A stretch of 37,824 nucleotides of DNA. Origin: Deltaproteobacteria bacterium (GTDB taxonomy: Bacteria; Desulfobacterota; Desulfobacteria; Desulfobacterales; JAABPS01). The position numbers were made by a program, and so were the translations under genes. Every line of letters starts with the position of its first letter. Positions within the stretch are counted from its first letter, which is position 1. The stretch is from NCBI GenBank assembly GCA_019309685.1, contig JAFDFT010000004.1:1-37824 (forward strand), written 5' to 3'. Below are positions 18,516 through 27,670 of this stretch, in pieces. The notes under the pieces were generated by a model. It was not told the DNA's origin. It saw only the letters and a program-made list of their open reading frames with translations, and searched no databases.

Positions 18516-20288
18516 TTAACTCATGAAAAAGAGCATGATAATAAATAGTGATGCAGCAGCAACACTCATTCCGATAGGCGTAGAGCATGTTTCAAAAGTA
18601 CGATAAACTTTCTTTTGAGTTGCTTTCAGTGCATCTTTTCCTGAACCCATAATAACCTGTATGGGGGTTATCAAAACAATGATGAGCTTTGCAGGTGTAT
18701 TTTTGGCCAGTCGGCTTACAATAAACGGAAGTTTCGTGGATATATATTTATCACACATCCTGTTCATGCCATTTAACATCTTATCCATCGCATAGTAAAA
18801 AAACATGCCACCTTTTCGGTAGAACCAATCTGTATCCAAAAGAAGAACGCCTGCCATTTCCGGGTAGTATCCTGAAACAAACACGATATAAAACGCGAAT
18901 GCGCCGAAAAGGACAACCTGAAATTGTCCGATGATATGAGCCATTGTATACGGCTCATAAGTGACAGGATGAGGGAGGATTTGATACAAACTTTTATAAA
19001 ATACAGCGATCAAAATACATAGAAACGCTGTTATCCCCATGGCAAGGAGCATATTGATTGGCGGCTCTTGTGATTTGATTTCAGGCTTTTTCCCGAAAAA
19101 GGTAAAAAAAGGGACTTTAATCCCTGCATGAAAACAAGCGCATGCTGAAGCGCATTGCAACAGCAGCCAGATGATGGGCATTTTTTCGTGTGAAGAGGCG
19201 GAAATAACCATTGATTTGCTGATAAAACCGCAAAATAGAGGTAAAGCGGAAATCGATGCCGCGCCAATAATACAAAAAATACATGTCAGCGGCATGGTTT
19301 TATAGAGCCCGCCAAGCTCCGTACATTTTGATCTGCCGGTCATCTGAATGACAGAACCTGTAGCCATGAAAAGAAGCGCTGTATAAAGAATACAGCAAAA
19401 CGCATGGGAAATTGTCCCATTTAATGCCAGCGGTGTCCCAATACCGATACCGCACATCATAAAACCGCCCTGACTGATTAGGCTGTAGGCGATAATCCTT
19501 CTGATATCGTCTTCAACGATTGCGTAGATGATGGGGATAACGGCCATGGCAGCCCCCAGCCATATGAGCAGTTCAGCTCCCGGGAAAATCCTCACCATGA
19601 GATAAACCGCACTTTTTGTTGTAAATGCGCTTAAAAATACAGCGCCCGTTACCGTTGCTTCCGGATAGGCGTCTTTTAACCATGGATGCAGCGGATAGAC
19701 GGCAGCATTGACGGCAATTCCAACAAAGATCAAATAGGATGCCAGCCCTTTGAGCTGCATTACGCTGATTTCAGTTGTTCCTGTATGGTGAACGTGTAAA
19801 ACGATTCCAGCCAAAAGACATAACCCGCCAAATACATGCACGAGAATGTATCTGAATGCTGCTGCTTGCGAAGCTTTCGTTCTTCGCGCCAGGATAAGAA
19901 AGGTTGAGCTGATAGCCATCAGTTCCCAGAAAATATAGAGGCTGAACACATCTCCAGCAAAAGTTACGCCAAGCGCTCCCCCCGCATACACAAATGATGA
20001 TACGTGCTGAAGATCATCATCAACATTTAATGAAAACAACATGCCGATAAAAAGCGCTATTGAAAATATATAACCAAAAACAAGTGAAAGCCTGTCAACG
20101 TTTCCAAATATAAGCTCATATCCCATGAAGTGAAACACACTGTGCTTTCCCTCAGGCCAGCTTATTATAAAGAAAAAAGCCAAAACAGGAAGAAAAAGCA
20201 GATACACGGATTTTATCTTTCCTTTTAAAAGAGGGACAAAAAATGCCCCAATAATAATGATAAACGCTGGAGAAATGTTATCGCTCAT
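18516..20288 (-). CDS. Mrp/complex I-type antiporter subunit (NuoL/M/N-like, third MrpD paralog)
   Basis: DVFSLYIFWELMAISSTFLILARR, NAAVYPLHPWLKDAYPEATVTGAVFLSAFTTKSAVYLMVRIF; about 14 hydrophobic segments plus C-terminal extension. Confidence 0.85.
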   Translation of the reverse strand: MSDNISPAFIIIIGAFFVPLLKGKIKSVYLLFLPVLAFFFIISWPEGKHSVFHFMGYELIFGNVDRLSLVFGYIFSIALFIGMLFSLNVDDDLQHVSSFVYAGGALGVTFAGDVFSLYIFWELMAISSTFLILARRTKASQAAAFRYILVHVFGGLCLLAGIVLHVHHTGTTEISVMQLKGLASYLIFVGIAVNAAVYPLHPWLKDAYPEATVTGAVFLSAFTTKSAVYLMVRIFPGAELLIWLGAAMAVIPIIYAIVEDDIRRIIAYSLISQGGFMMCGIGIGTPLALNGTISHAFCCILYTALLFMATGSVIQMTGRSKCTELGGLYKTMPLTCIFCIIGAASISALPLFCGFISKSMVISASSHEKMPIIWLLLQCASACACFHAGIKVPFFTFFGKKPEIKSQEPPINMLLAMGITAFLCILIAVFYKSLYQILPHPVTYEPYTMAHIIGQFQVVLFGAFAFYIVFVSGYYPEMAGVLLLDTDWFYRKGGMFFYYAMDKMLNGMNRMCDKYISTKLPFIVSRLAKNTPAKLIIVLITPIQVIMGSGKDALKATQKKVYRTFETCSTPIGMSVAAASLFIIMLFFMS

Positions 20289-20517
20289 AATAATCCGAAT
20301 TTCTTTTTAAAATTTTGCTCACTATAATTGCCGCGCCAAAAACCAGAATGCAGGAAAAAATTCCGTATATTGGAAAAAAGAAAAGCAGGCCTTCCAAAAA
20401 TAACTCAGCATGTTTATGAACAAAAAATTCAATGAAAAATAAAAGAAAAAGAAACGAGTAAAATATAATAAGAAGCCGTCGAATCTCTTTTGATTTTCCA
20501 AGCCATTTTATCTTCAT
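20278..20517 (-). CDS. Small two-TM membrane protein within the antiporter operon
   Basis: RRLLIIFYSFLFLLFFIEFFVHKHAELFLEGLLFFFPIYGIFSCILVFGAAIIVSKILKRNSDYYER; overlaps the next gene. Confidence 0.65.
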   Translation of the reverse strand: MKIKWLGKSKEIRRLLIIFYSFLFLLFFIEFFVHKHAELFLEGLLFFFPIYGIFSCILVFGAAIIVSKILKRNSDYYER

Positions 20518-20529
20518 TAGCGATATTCC

Positions 20530-22008
20530 TTACTTGATAAATATACTTTCTGCAGCCATCTGAGCCAAAGAAAGAAACGGTTCCGGATGGAAAAAAAGAA
20601 CGATCGATCCGATCGCCGTTATACATATTGGAATTAAACACCAGATCGGCGCTTCATCAATTCTGTTACTAACACGGGTTTCCTTCGATTGGTTAAAAAA
20701 AGCACTGTAAACAATTGGAAAAAAATAAGCGGCATTCAACAGCGAGCTGACCAGTATCACGGCCAATAATGCCAATTGGCCGGCATCAAGTGTCCCCAGT
20801 ACTAAATGCCATTTACTAATAAATCCGCCGCAGGGCGGCAGCCCGATAACGCTTAAAGAGCCGATAAAAAACGCGGCCATGGTGATAGGCATTCTTTTTC
20901 CAATACCATCCATCTGGCTGATATTTTTTATGCCTGTGGCAACAAAAATAGCGCCCGCGCAAAAAAAGAGAGTGATTTTGCCAAACGCATGCATGGCAAT
21001 ATGAAGGATACCGCCAACAAATCCTCTGGGTGACAGAAGTGCCGCGCCAAGGACAATATACGATAGCTGCCCGATGGTAGAAAAAGCCAGACGCCGTTTC
21101 AATCCATCCTGCGATAGGGCGATACACGAAGCCGTAATAATGGTAAATGAGGCAATAACACAAACAATAATATTCAGATGAGAATTAGAAAGCAGCTCAA
21201 CGCCAAACACGCCCGTGATGACACGAATCACACAAAACACACCGACCTTTACCACCGCCACAGCATGAAGAAGCGCGCTAACCGGCGTGGGAGCAACCAT
21301 GGCAGCCGGAAGCCATGAATGAAAAGGCATGATGGCTGCCTTGGCAAATCCAAAAAGCATGATAACCAAAAGAGCCGCTATCAGTGCTGGAGATACGTCC
21401 ATCGATAAAAATCCAGATTTTGTAAATTCCAGGGTTCCGGTCATATTGTAAATTACCAGCATGCAAGGAAGGACAAATCCAATGGATAAACCAACAATAT
21501 AAAGCAGGTATTTTCTACCCGAACGTCGAGCTTCCATATCCTGATGGTGGGTCACCAGCGGATACGTAGAAAACGATAACATTTCGTAAAACAAATAAAG
21601 CGTGAAAAGGTTTGAAGAAAAAGCCACGCCCATGGTCGCGGATAGAGACAGTGCAAAAAAACTAAAATACCGCGTCTGGCTGTGCTCATTGAGTCCCCGC
21701 ATGTACCCGATGGAATAGGCTGATGTAATAATCCATAGAAATGAAGACACAATGGCAAAGAGAAGCCCTAAAGAATCAACTCTAAAACCTATGGATACAC
21801 CTGAAAAAATATCAACCAGCGTGAAAATAATTTCTTTACCTGAAAGGATGACAGGAATCATGGAAACAACTATTAAAAACTTGGCAATAGCCGCTATAAA
21901 CGTCCAGACTTCACGAATATTAGGTCTTTTACTGAACACGATAAACGGTACAGCGGTAACTGATACAAGTATTGCCAATAATGGTTTTATGGATAAAATT
22001 GTTTCCAT
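20530..22008 (-). CDS. Mrp-type antiporter subunit (MrpD-like)
   Basis: NLFTLYLFYEMLSFSTYPLVTHHQD, FGFAKAAIMPFHSWLPAAMVAPTPVSALLHAVAVVKVG. Confidence 0.9.
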   Translation of the reverse strand: METILSIKPLLAILVSVTAVPFIVFSKRPNIREVWTFIAAIAKFLIVVSMIPVILSGKEIIFTLVDIFSGVSIGFRVDSLGLLFAIVSSFLWIITSAYSIGYMRGLNEHSQTRYFSFFALSLSATMGVAFSSNLFTLYLFYEMLSFSTYPLVTHHQDMEARRSGRKYLLYIVGLSIGFVLPCMLVIYNMTGTLEFTKSGFLSMDVSPALIAALLVIMLFGFAKAAIMPFHSWLPAAMVAPTPVSALLHAVAVVKVGVFCVIRVITGVFGVELLSNSHLNIIVCVIASFTIITASCIALSQDGLKRRLAFSTIGQLSYIVLGAALLSPRGFVGGILHIAMHAFGKITLFFCAGAIFVATGIKNISQMDGIGKRMPITMAAFFIGSLSVIGLPPCGGFISKWHLVLGTLDAGQLALLAVILVSSLLNAAYFFPIVYSAFFNQSKETRVSNRIDEAPIWCLIPICITAIGSIVLFFHPEPFLSLAQMAAESIFIK

Positions 22009-22019
22009 TCTATCTGATC

Positions 22020-23516
22020 TTATATGATCCCTGTTGGTATAGCGAACTGGATGATCGCTGTCACAATATGTCCGGTAAATATCCCAAGCGCAAGGAGCAG
22101 TATCGCTGCCATGAGGAGTGGCACCAGCATATCTCTTGGCGCTTCGTTAAATAGTGTCTCTTCATCTTTTTGATGCGCGTTAGGATGATTCGTAAAAGGC
22201 TCATAATAGCCGATCTCGATAACCCTGAAAAAGAGCACAACATTAACAAGACTGCTGAAAATGAGCGCACCCACAAAACCAAATTCCCCCGCGGCAATAC
22301 CCCCTGAAATAAGGTACCATTTGCTAAAAAACCCGCAAAACGGCGGCACACCTATAATCGACAACGCCCCTGCTGTAAATGCTGCCATAGTAAATGGCAT
22401 TTTGACAAACAGACCCTTCATATCTTCAAACGAATCGCTTTTTAGCATGTACAAAATATTGCCTGCGGCAAGAAACAAACACAGGGTCATTGCCGCATCA
22501 TTGACAATATGCAGAATCGACCCGGTAATTCCCTGGCGGTTTCCCAACCACAGTCCACCAACCATATACCCAACCTCGGCAACAATGATATAGGTGAGCA
22601 TCTTTTTCAGACTTTTTTGTGATAACGCAAATAGAGATCCCATGACGATAGCAAGAACCGAAAGCCATACCATGGGTTTTGATATGTTTAGAAATACAAA
22701 CGAAAATTGAGGCGTAAACAAGTACAATGTAACGCGTATCATCACGTAAATCATTACCTTGGTAGTCAGCGGTGCGATCAAGCTGACGGCTGATGATTGG
22801 GCGTACGAATATGCGTTGGGCAGCCACGCGTGCAAAGGGAAAAACGCCATCTTTATAAAAAGACCGATCATGCAAAAAATAAACGCGAATAGGACCACCC
22901 CGGAATCATAGATATCTGGAAGCAGGTTCGCGATATCGGCTATATTCAATGACCCGGTCACAAGATAGATATATCCAATTCCCAACAGGTAGAAGCTGGC
23001 ACCAATGGTTCCCATAATAAGATAGTTCAGACTTGATAAAGCTGCCCTATCCTTCCCAAGGCCAATAAGCGCGTAACCGGTAAGCGATGCAATTTCAAGC
23101 AATACATATAAATTAAACGCGTCACCGGTCACAACAATGCCGGACAGTCCGGTCACAAAAAGGACATACAGCGCATAAAAAGGCCCTTCCTTACCCGAAA
23201 AATCCTGCTGAACCGGCTTGTGAGTCGTTACAATATTTAAAACCGCAACCGCAGAGATAACAACAAGAACCAGACTGTTTAAATGATCTATCCGGTATTC
23301 AATCCCCCATGGAGGTGCCCAGCCGCCAAGTCTATATTGAACGGTACCATTCTCTAAAACCATCATCAACACGCCAATGGATGCAAAAAGAGAAACTGTC
23401 AGAGAAAAAACGGCAATAGGAAAGCACAGCCTTTTATTCAGCCAGCCTGTAGCTGAAATAAGAAAAGCCGAAATAAGCGGAACGATAATGACAAGTGCTG
23501 GAAAGTGCTCACTCAT
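22020..23516 (-). CDS. Mrp-type antiporter subunit (MrpD-like)
   Basis: DAFNLYVLLEIASLTGYALIGLGKDRAAL, GLFIKMAFFPLHAWLPNAYSYAQSSAVSLIAPLTTKVMIYVMIRV. Confidence 0.9.
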   Translation of the reverse strand: MSEHFPALVIIVPLISAFLISATGWLNKRLCFPIAVFSLTVSLFASIGVLMMVLENGTVQYRLGGWAPPWGIEYRIDHLNSLVLVVISAVAVLNIVTTHKPVQQDFSGKEGPFYALYVLFVTGLSGIVVTGDAFNLYVLLEIASLTGYALIGLGKDRAALSSLNYLIMGTIGASFYLLGIGYIYLVTGSLNIADIANLLPDIYDSGVVLFAFIFCMIGLFIKMAFFPLHAWLPNAYSYAQSSAVSLIAPLTTKVMIYVMIRVTLYLFTPQFSFVFLNISKPMVWLSVLAIVMGSLFALSQKSLKKMLTYIIVAEVGYMVGGLWLGNRQGITGSILHIVNDAAMTLCLFLAAGNILYMLKSDSFEDMKGLFVKMPFTMAAFTAGALSIIGVPPFCGFFSKWYLISGGIAAGEFGFVGALIFSSLVNVVLFFRVIEIGYYEPFTNHPNAHQKDEETLFNEAPRDMLVPLLMAAILLLALGIFTGHIVTAIIQFAIPTGII

Positions 23517-23643
23517 TGTTAGATTTAATTTTTAGATATCTAAATATAAAATCTATCATGAAATGATTAAAAAAATCGACCATACGTTTAAGAAATAAAG
23601 TCTTTAACCACTCGCCCCTTTTCTGAAACCACTGGCCATTGTT

Positions 23644-24045
23644 TTATTTTGCCTGATCTCTGATCTTTTTATTGATCTCATCTTCTTCGAGCGTGTCGTA
23701 TTCACGATACACTTTTATGGCCAGTGCCAATGCTACACCGAGAGTCGCCACTGATACGACAATGGCTGTCAGCATGAGAACATGCGGCAAAGGATTAATA
23801 TATTCAGCAGCGTGAATGACATGCTTTTCTTTGCCATGACCATGAGATATGATCGGGATAGTCGCTCCCTTTTTTACCCCAATAGAAACATAAAACAAAA
23901 TAATACCAGTCTGGAAAATATTCATACCAATGATCTTTTTTACTAAGTTTTTCTTGACCATCATGGCGTAAAGACCAATCATCATCAATAAGATAAAGCC
24001 CCAATAGTTATACTTTGAAATAATTGTCGTTAAAATTTCATTCAT
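23644..24045 (-). CDS. mnhC: MrpC/NuoK-like antiporter subunit
   Basis: LLMMIGLYAMMVKKNLVKKIIGMNIFQTGIILFYVSIG...NPLPHVLMLTAIVVSVATLGVALALAIKVYREYDTLEEDEI. Confidence 0.88.
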   Translation of the reverse strand: MNEILTTIISKYNYWGFILLMMIGLYAMMVKKNLVKKIIGMNIFQTGIILFYVSIGVKKGATIPIISHGHGKEKHVIHAAEYINPLPHVLMLTAIVVSVATLGVALALAIKVYREYDTLEEDEINKKIRDQAK

Positions 24046-24074
24046 TAATCAATATTGTTTTAAAGGGTCATTAT

Positions 24075-24251
24075 GACTGTCTCGTATAAAGTCAAAATTG
24101 TGGTGGTAAAGTGAAAAGTTCAAGTTTCCCGCCTATAGCGGGATTTCCGCTTTGCTCCAACAAACGACGCAAATACTGAGAAATAAGTCGTACTTATAGT
24201 ACGTCGAATGAACTCAGGATGCAGCGCAACACCGTCCCGCTATAGGCGGGA
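24075..24251. repeat. Inverted-repeat element family 2, copy D (with inserted CCCGC hairpins)
   Basis: GACTGTCTCGTATAAAGTC left end; AAGTGAAAAGTTCAAG and RTCGTACTTATAGTACGTCGAATGAACTCAGGATGCAGCGCAAC match copy F; CCCGCCTATAGCGGGATT and TCCCGCTATAGGCGGGATT. Confidence 0.65.
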
Positions 24252-25082
24252 TTACAAACCTTCATCATGCCTGCCGGCAGAAGAAAGGTTATAGTATATC
24301 CATATCATGACAGCCATCACAGCGAGTCCCACACCAATTTCCACAATCAGTATTCCATGAGATCTTGCCATGACTGAATTCACATTCAAAACAGGTGCGA
24401 GAGCACTGTAATCAAGAAAATTCGCCCCAAGGACAAGACAAAGAGCACCGGCTCCAGCGTAAATAAAAACACCCGTCGCGCTAAGAAACGCACCTAGCCT
24501 CTCGCTCATTCTACTAATCGCAGTTCTCAAATCTGTTGAAATAGCGAATAAAATGACTGAAGCACCAAGTATAACACCTCCCTGAAATCCCCCTCCGGGG
24601 CTATGGTGCCCATGGGAGATGACATACAAAGCAAATAACTGGATAAAAGGAATAACCATGCGGCAGGTTGTATTTATGATCAGATCATAGGGTACCCATT
24701 GGGTATCGATTCGCTTAAAAATATTTGAATCGTCCGGCTCCTTCCCCCCCTTTTCAATCCGAAGTGTTATCCCTGTAGGGAGATGTCGGTAAAGTGTTAC
24801 TGAGGGCTCCATCCTTCTTGTGATTCTAAGAAGAAAAAAACAGGCGATACCGGCACAAAAAATAACCGTTGTTTCAAACATGGTATCATAACCGCGGTAA
24901 TCGGCCAGTACGGCAGTGACAATGTTGGGGACTGCTGTGTCATCCAAAGCTTTTTCAATGTAATACGGAGATACATGTGTACTTGCGGGAGATGCCGGAT
25001 GTCCCCAGTCAGGAAAATCGGATGTATGATATATAAGTATAGACCCGCATAAAATGACAATGACTAAGCCCAATATCCTCAA
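24252..25082 (-). CDS. MbhE-like + MrpB fusion; likely TTG start overlapping the upstream stop (ORF track extends spuriously to 25205)
   Basis: LRILGLVIVILCGSILIYHTSDFPDWGHPASPASTHVSPYYIEKALDDTAVPNIVTAVLADYRGYDTMFETTVIFCAG then MrpB-like VIPFIQLFALYVISHGHHSPGGGFQGGVILGASVIL; AAGGAG upstream of TTG at 25082 (GATTGA). Confidence 0.85.
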   Translation of the reverse strand: MRILGLVIVILCGSILIYHTSDFPDWGHPASPASTHVSPYYIEKALDDTAVPNIVTAVLADYRGYDTMFETTVIFCAGIACFFLLRITRRMEPSVTLYRHLPTGITLRIEKGGKEPDDSNIFKRIDTQWVPYDLIINTTCRMVIPFIQLFALYVISHGHHSPGGGFQGGVILGASVILFAISTDLRTAISRMSERLGAFLSATGVFIYAGAGALCLVLGANFLDYSALAPVLNVNSVMARSHGILIVEIGVGLAVMAVMIWIYYNLSSAGRHDEGL

Positions 25083-25324
25083 TCTTTTGTTCTCCTTGTT
25101 GTTCGAAAAACCGCTGCCACAAACAGCACAGTACTGACCCCGGCGCCAACGGATGCCTCTGTAAATGCCACATCCACAGCTCCCATCACCGCCCACAACA
25201 GACACATCATAAAGCTATAAGCGCCAAACAAAATACCCGCGCCAAGGAGGTCCCGAATATTTATTGCAGCAATGCCGCAAATAACAACCATTGTCAGCAC
25301 GATAAGATCCAGCTGCCAGCTCAT
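25079..25324 (-). CDS. MbhD/DUF4040-type subunit (MrpA C-terminal-like fragment)
   Basis: DLLGAGILFGAYSFMMCLLWAVMGAVDVAFTEASVGAGVSTVLFVAAVFRTTRRTKD. Confidence 0.8.
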   Translation of the reverse strand: MSWQLDLIVLTMVVICGIAAINIRDLLGAGILFGAYSFMMCLLWAVMGAVDVAFTEASVGAGVSTVLFVAAVFRTTRRTKD

Positions 25325-25653
25325 GGATGTTCTTCCTTTTCTTTTTTTGTCCAGGGTCTGAGCCCCGCCCTCACCCCCGCGTCAATAATAGCATGGGTTG
25401 CCGTGGGGCTTGTTATAAAAACAAATACAACGATTAATAAAATCTTAAAGCCGGTAAACAAAGAACTCATAGACAGATCATGAATTGTGTGCAGCGCCAT
25501 ACCTGCCATGGCCATTAACAGGCCCGCAGTGTCCAGTTTGCCTGCCGGATGGAGCCGGGAATAAAAATCCGGAAACCGAATAATACCCACAGCGCCGCCT
25601 GTAAAAAAGAAGAGGCCGCAGAAAAGAAGTATCACCGCGATTACGTCCATCAT
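25321..25653 (-). CDS. mnhG: MrpG-like antiporter subunit
   Basis: GLFFFTGGAVGIIRFPDFYSRLHPAGKLDTAGLLMAMAGMAL...FITSPTATHAIIDAGVRAGLRPW. Confidence 0.9.
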   Translation of the reverse strand: MMDVIAVILLFCGLFFFTGGAVGIIRFPDFYSRLHPAGKLDTAGLLMAMAGMALHTIHDLSMSSLFTGFKILLIVVFVFITSPTATHAIIDAGVRAGLRPWTKKEKEEHP

Positions 25654-25718
25654 AACACTTTTACTCCTGTCATTTAAAACCCAAAACCACGCTCAGGCTC
25701 TTGGAAATGGCATAACAC

Positions 25719-26006
25719 CTATCTTCGATCTGCTTCGTCGTACAAGCCTTTTTTCTTTTGAAAATATCTTGAAGCCGCCAGCACCGCTATAAAGTTTAAC
25801 ATGGCATAAGCCAGCGCGATATCAACAAACATATCAACCCGTTTATACATCAGTCCAATTAGCACCAGAAGTGCGGTTGTTTTACTTCCAATAGCATTCA
25901 CGCCTATTAATCGATCCAAAACAGTTGGGCCGGCAACTGCTCTGTAAAGTGAAAATGCCATTACGAGACACAAATATATTGAAGCGTAAAGAAATATACT
26001 ATTCAT
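25719..26006 (-). CDS. mnhF: MrpF-like antiporter subunit
   Basis: FSLYRAVAGPTVLDRLIGVNAIGSKTTALLVLIGLMYKRVDMFVDIALAYAMLNFIAVLAASRYF. Confidence 0.9.
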   Translation of the reverse strand: MNSIFLYASIYLCLVMAFSLYRAVAGPTVLDRLIGVNAIGSKTTALLVLIGLMYKRVDMFVDIALAYAMLNFIAVLAASRYFQKKKGLYDEADRR

Positions 26007-26593
26007 TATTCACCAAAAGCCCTGGCTATCCTTTCCTCCATCTCGCCAGGGAGCGCCTGCCCTGACGCCTGGTCAATGATATGGACTCTGAAATCTCCGT
26101 ACACAGACACGTACACGGTTATTGTTCCCGGTGTAAGTGTAATGGAATTTGCGAATGTGACAAGCGACATATCGCTTTTAAGCCTGCTTTTGAAAGTAAT
26201 TATCTTAGGATCAATAAGCTCCATCATTTGGGGATGCAATACAAGGCGCATCACATGTATATTGGCGAGAAAAATCTGATACAATAGCCATGGAATATAT
26301 TTTATAAACCTGAACCATACCAATGGTATTCGTCTATTCACCGGTTGTGAAAAAAGCAGATCACAGGAATAAAATGAAATGATCATGCAAGATATCACAC
26401 CAAGGGAAATATGAAACAGATCGAACCTTCCGGATAGGAGCAGCCAGATACCAAATAGAATAAAAAAGGTGATGAATACAGGCAGTAGAAATAGCTGGAA
26501 AATTTTTTTGATTTGCAGATACGCTGATGTGGCAGGCCCGACAAGCGGCTGGAGTGGGTCTTTGCTTTGATTTCCCTGTTCGTGATCAGCCAA
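26006..26593 (-). CDS. mnhE: MrpE-like antiporter subunit
   Basis: WLLLSGRFDLFHISLGVISCMIISFYSCDLL...LVTFANSITLTPGTITVYVSVYGDFRVHIID. Confidence 0.88.
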   Translation of the reverse strand: MADHEQGNQSKDPLQPLVGPATSAYLQIKKIFQLFLLPVFITFFILFGIWLLLSGRFDLFHISLGVISCMIISFYSCDLLFSQPVNRRIPLVWFRFIKYIPWLLYQIFLANIHVMRLVLHPQMMELIDPKIITFKSRLKSDMSLVTFANSITLTPGTITVYVSVYGDFRVHIIDQASGQALPGEMEERIARAFGE

Positions 26594-26662
26594 TATTCAA
26601 TTCCCCCGTTCATTGAAAAGGCAGGTAGTAACTACAAAAACAGGTAATTCCTCAATATTATT

Positions 26663-26809
26663 GATGATCTCGCAAAAGTGAGTGATGATAAAGTAAAAAG
26701 TTTAAGTTCAAGGCGTCGCAAACCCCGAGGAATGAGGCGTACTTTTAAGTACGTTGCAATGACGAGGTATGCAGTGCAACGCTGAAATTGGACTTTTTAC
26801 GAAGTCATC
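26663..26809. mobile_element. MITE-like element family 2, copy F
   Basis: Ends GATGATCTCGCAAAAGTGAG and GGACTTTTTACGAAGTCATC (reverse complement GATGACTTCGTAAAAAGTCC); central GCGTACTTTTAAGTACGT hairpin; no ORF. Confidence 0.75.
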
Positions 26810-27418
26810 CTATTCTACCAATTCACATACAAGCTCACATGCTTTATCCATATCAACCTTGCTCATATTCAAAACAAGATGATAAGGATTGTGATCATCA
26901 TAGTCAGTTTTTCCGAGCCTTCGATAAAGGTTCGCTCTTTTTAAATCATCTATATTTACAGCTTTTGCGGCGTCCCGGCGTGACAGGTTGTACTTTTTTT
27001 CCATAAATTTTACACGATCTTCCCTGTTGGCAACCATGAGTATTCTGTATACATCATCATAATCCTTTAAAAAATATTGACTGCCCCGTCCCATAATAAC
27101 CGCATTGCCTTCATCCGCAATATCGCGAATAATTTTTTCAAGCAGATCAACATAGATCTCTTCTTCAATAATTTCCTCATCAGAACTGGGAGTAAGACTT
27201 CGCAGGCCTTTCGATGTAACTTTTGAAACAAATCTCTTGAAAATACCTCTGGTATCCATTTCATGGCTATCTATTGACGCCGCGGAAACTTTGGCTTCGA
27301 TTGAGACCAGTTGAATAACCTCATTATCAACAAACGTATAATTCAGCTTTTTCGCAACCATTTCGCCCAGGGTCTTTCCGCCGGAACCAAAATGCCGTGA
27401 GATTGAAATAACTGCCAT
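26810..27418 (-). CDS. Cytidylate kinase-like family protein (start at MAVISISRHFGSGG)
   Basis: AVISISRHFGSGGKTLGEMVAKKLNYTFVDNEVI; IIRDIADEGNAVIMGRGSQYFLKDYDDVYRILMVANREDRVKFMEKKYNLSRRDA; AGGAGG upstream of ATG at 27418. Confidence 0.85.
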   Translation of the reverse strand: MAVISISRHFGSGGKTLGEMVAKKLNYTFVDNEVIQLVSIEAKVSAASIDSHEMDTRGIFKRFVSKVTSKGLRSLTPSSDEEIIEEEIYVDLLEKIIRDIADEGNAVIMGRGSQYFLKDYDDVYRILMVANREDRVKFMEKKYNLSRRDAAKAVNIDDLKRANLYRRLGKTDYDDHNPYHLVLNMSKVDMDKACELVCELVE

Positions 27419-27670
27419 GCGAACCTCCTTTCTCATTTAGCAGATTTTTATTTGAGCATAATGAAAAGCCGCCTTTGAGTCAAGCAGGAAAATACTATAC
27501 GTTCGTCAACAGATTGTAATTTTTATTCTTTTTTCTCCAGTCTTTTGAACTTTAGCAGGTATTGAAAGGCTGCAAAAGGTTATATCGTCTTTACCTTGTA
27601 GCCATGGTAAAAAACTTGATATATCTGGTTGTTGCCAAACTCTAATTGAACAGCTATTTATTTTTCATGA

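Noticed and set aside
18499-18588. Longer N-terminus (MLYAYRNECCCC...) of the cNMP-fold protein
   Set aside because: Overlaps the 3' end of the antiporter gene; an internal ATG with RBS at 18498 fits better.
25083-25205. N-terminal extension MSVVGGDGSCGCGIYRGIRWRRG... of the MbhE/MrpB ORF
   Set aside because: Out-of-frame read-through of the mbhD-like gene; a TTG start with RBS at 25082 is more plausible.
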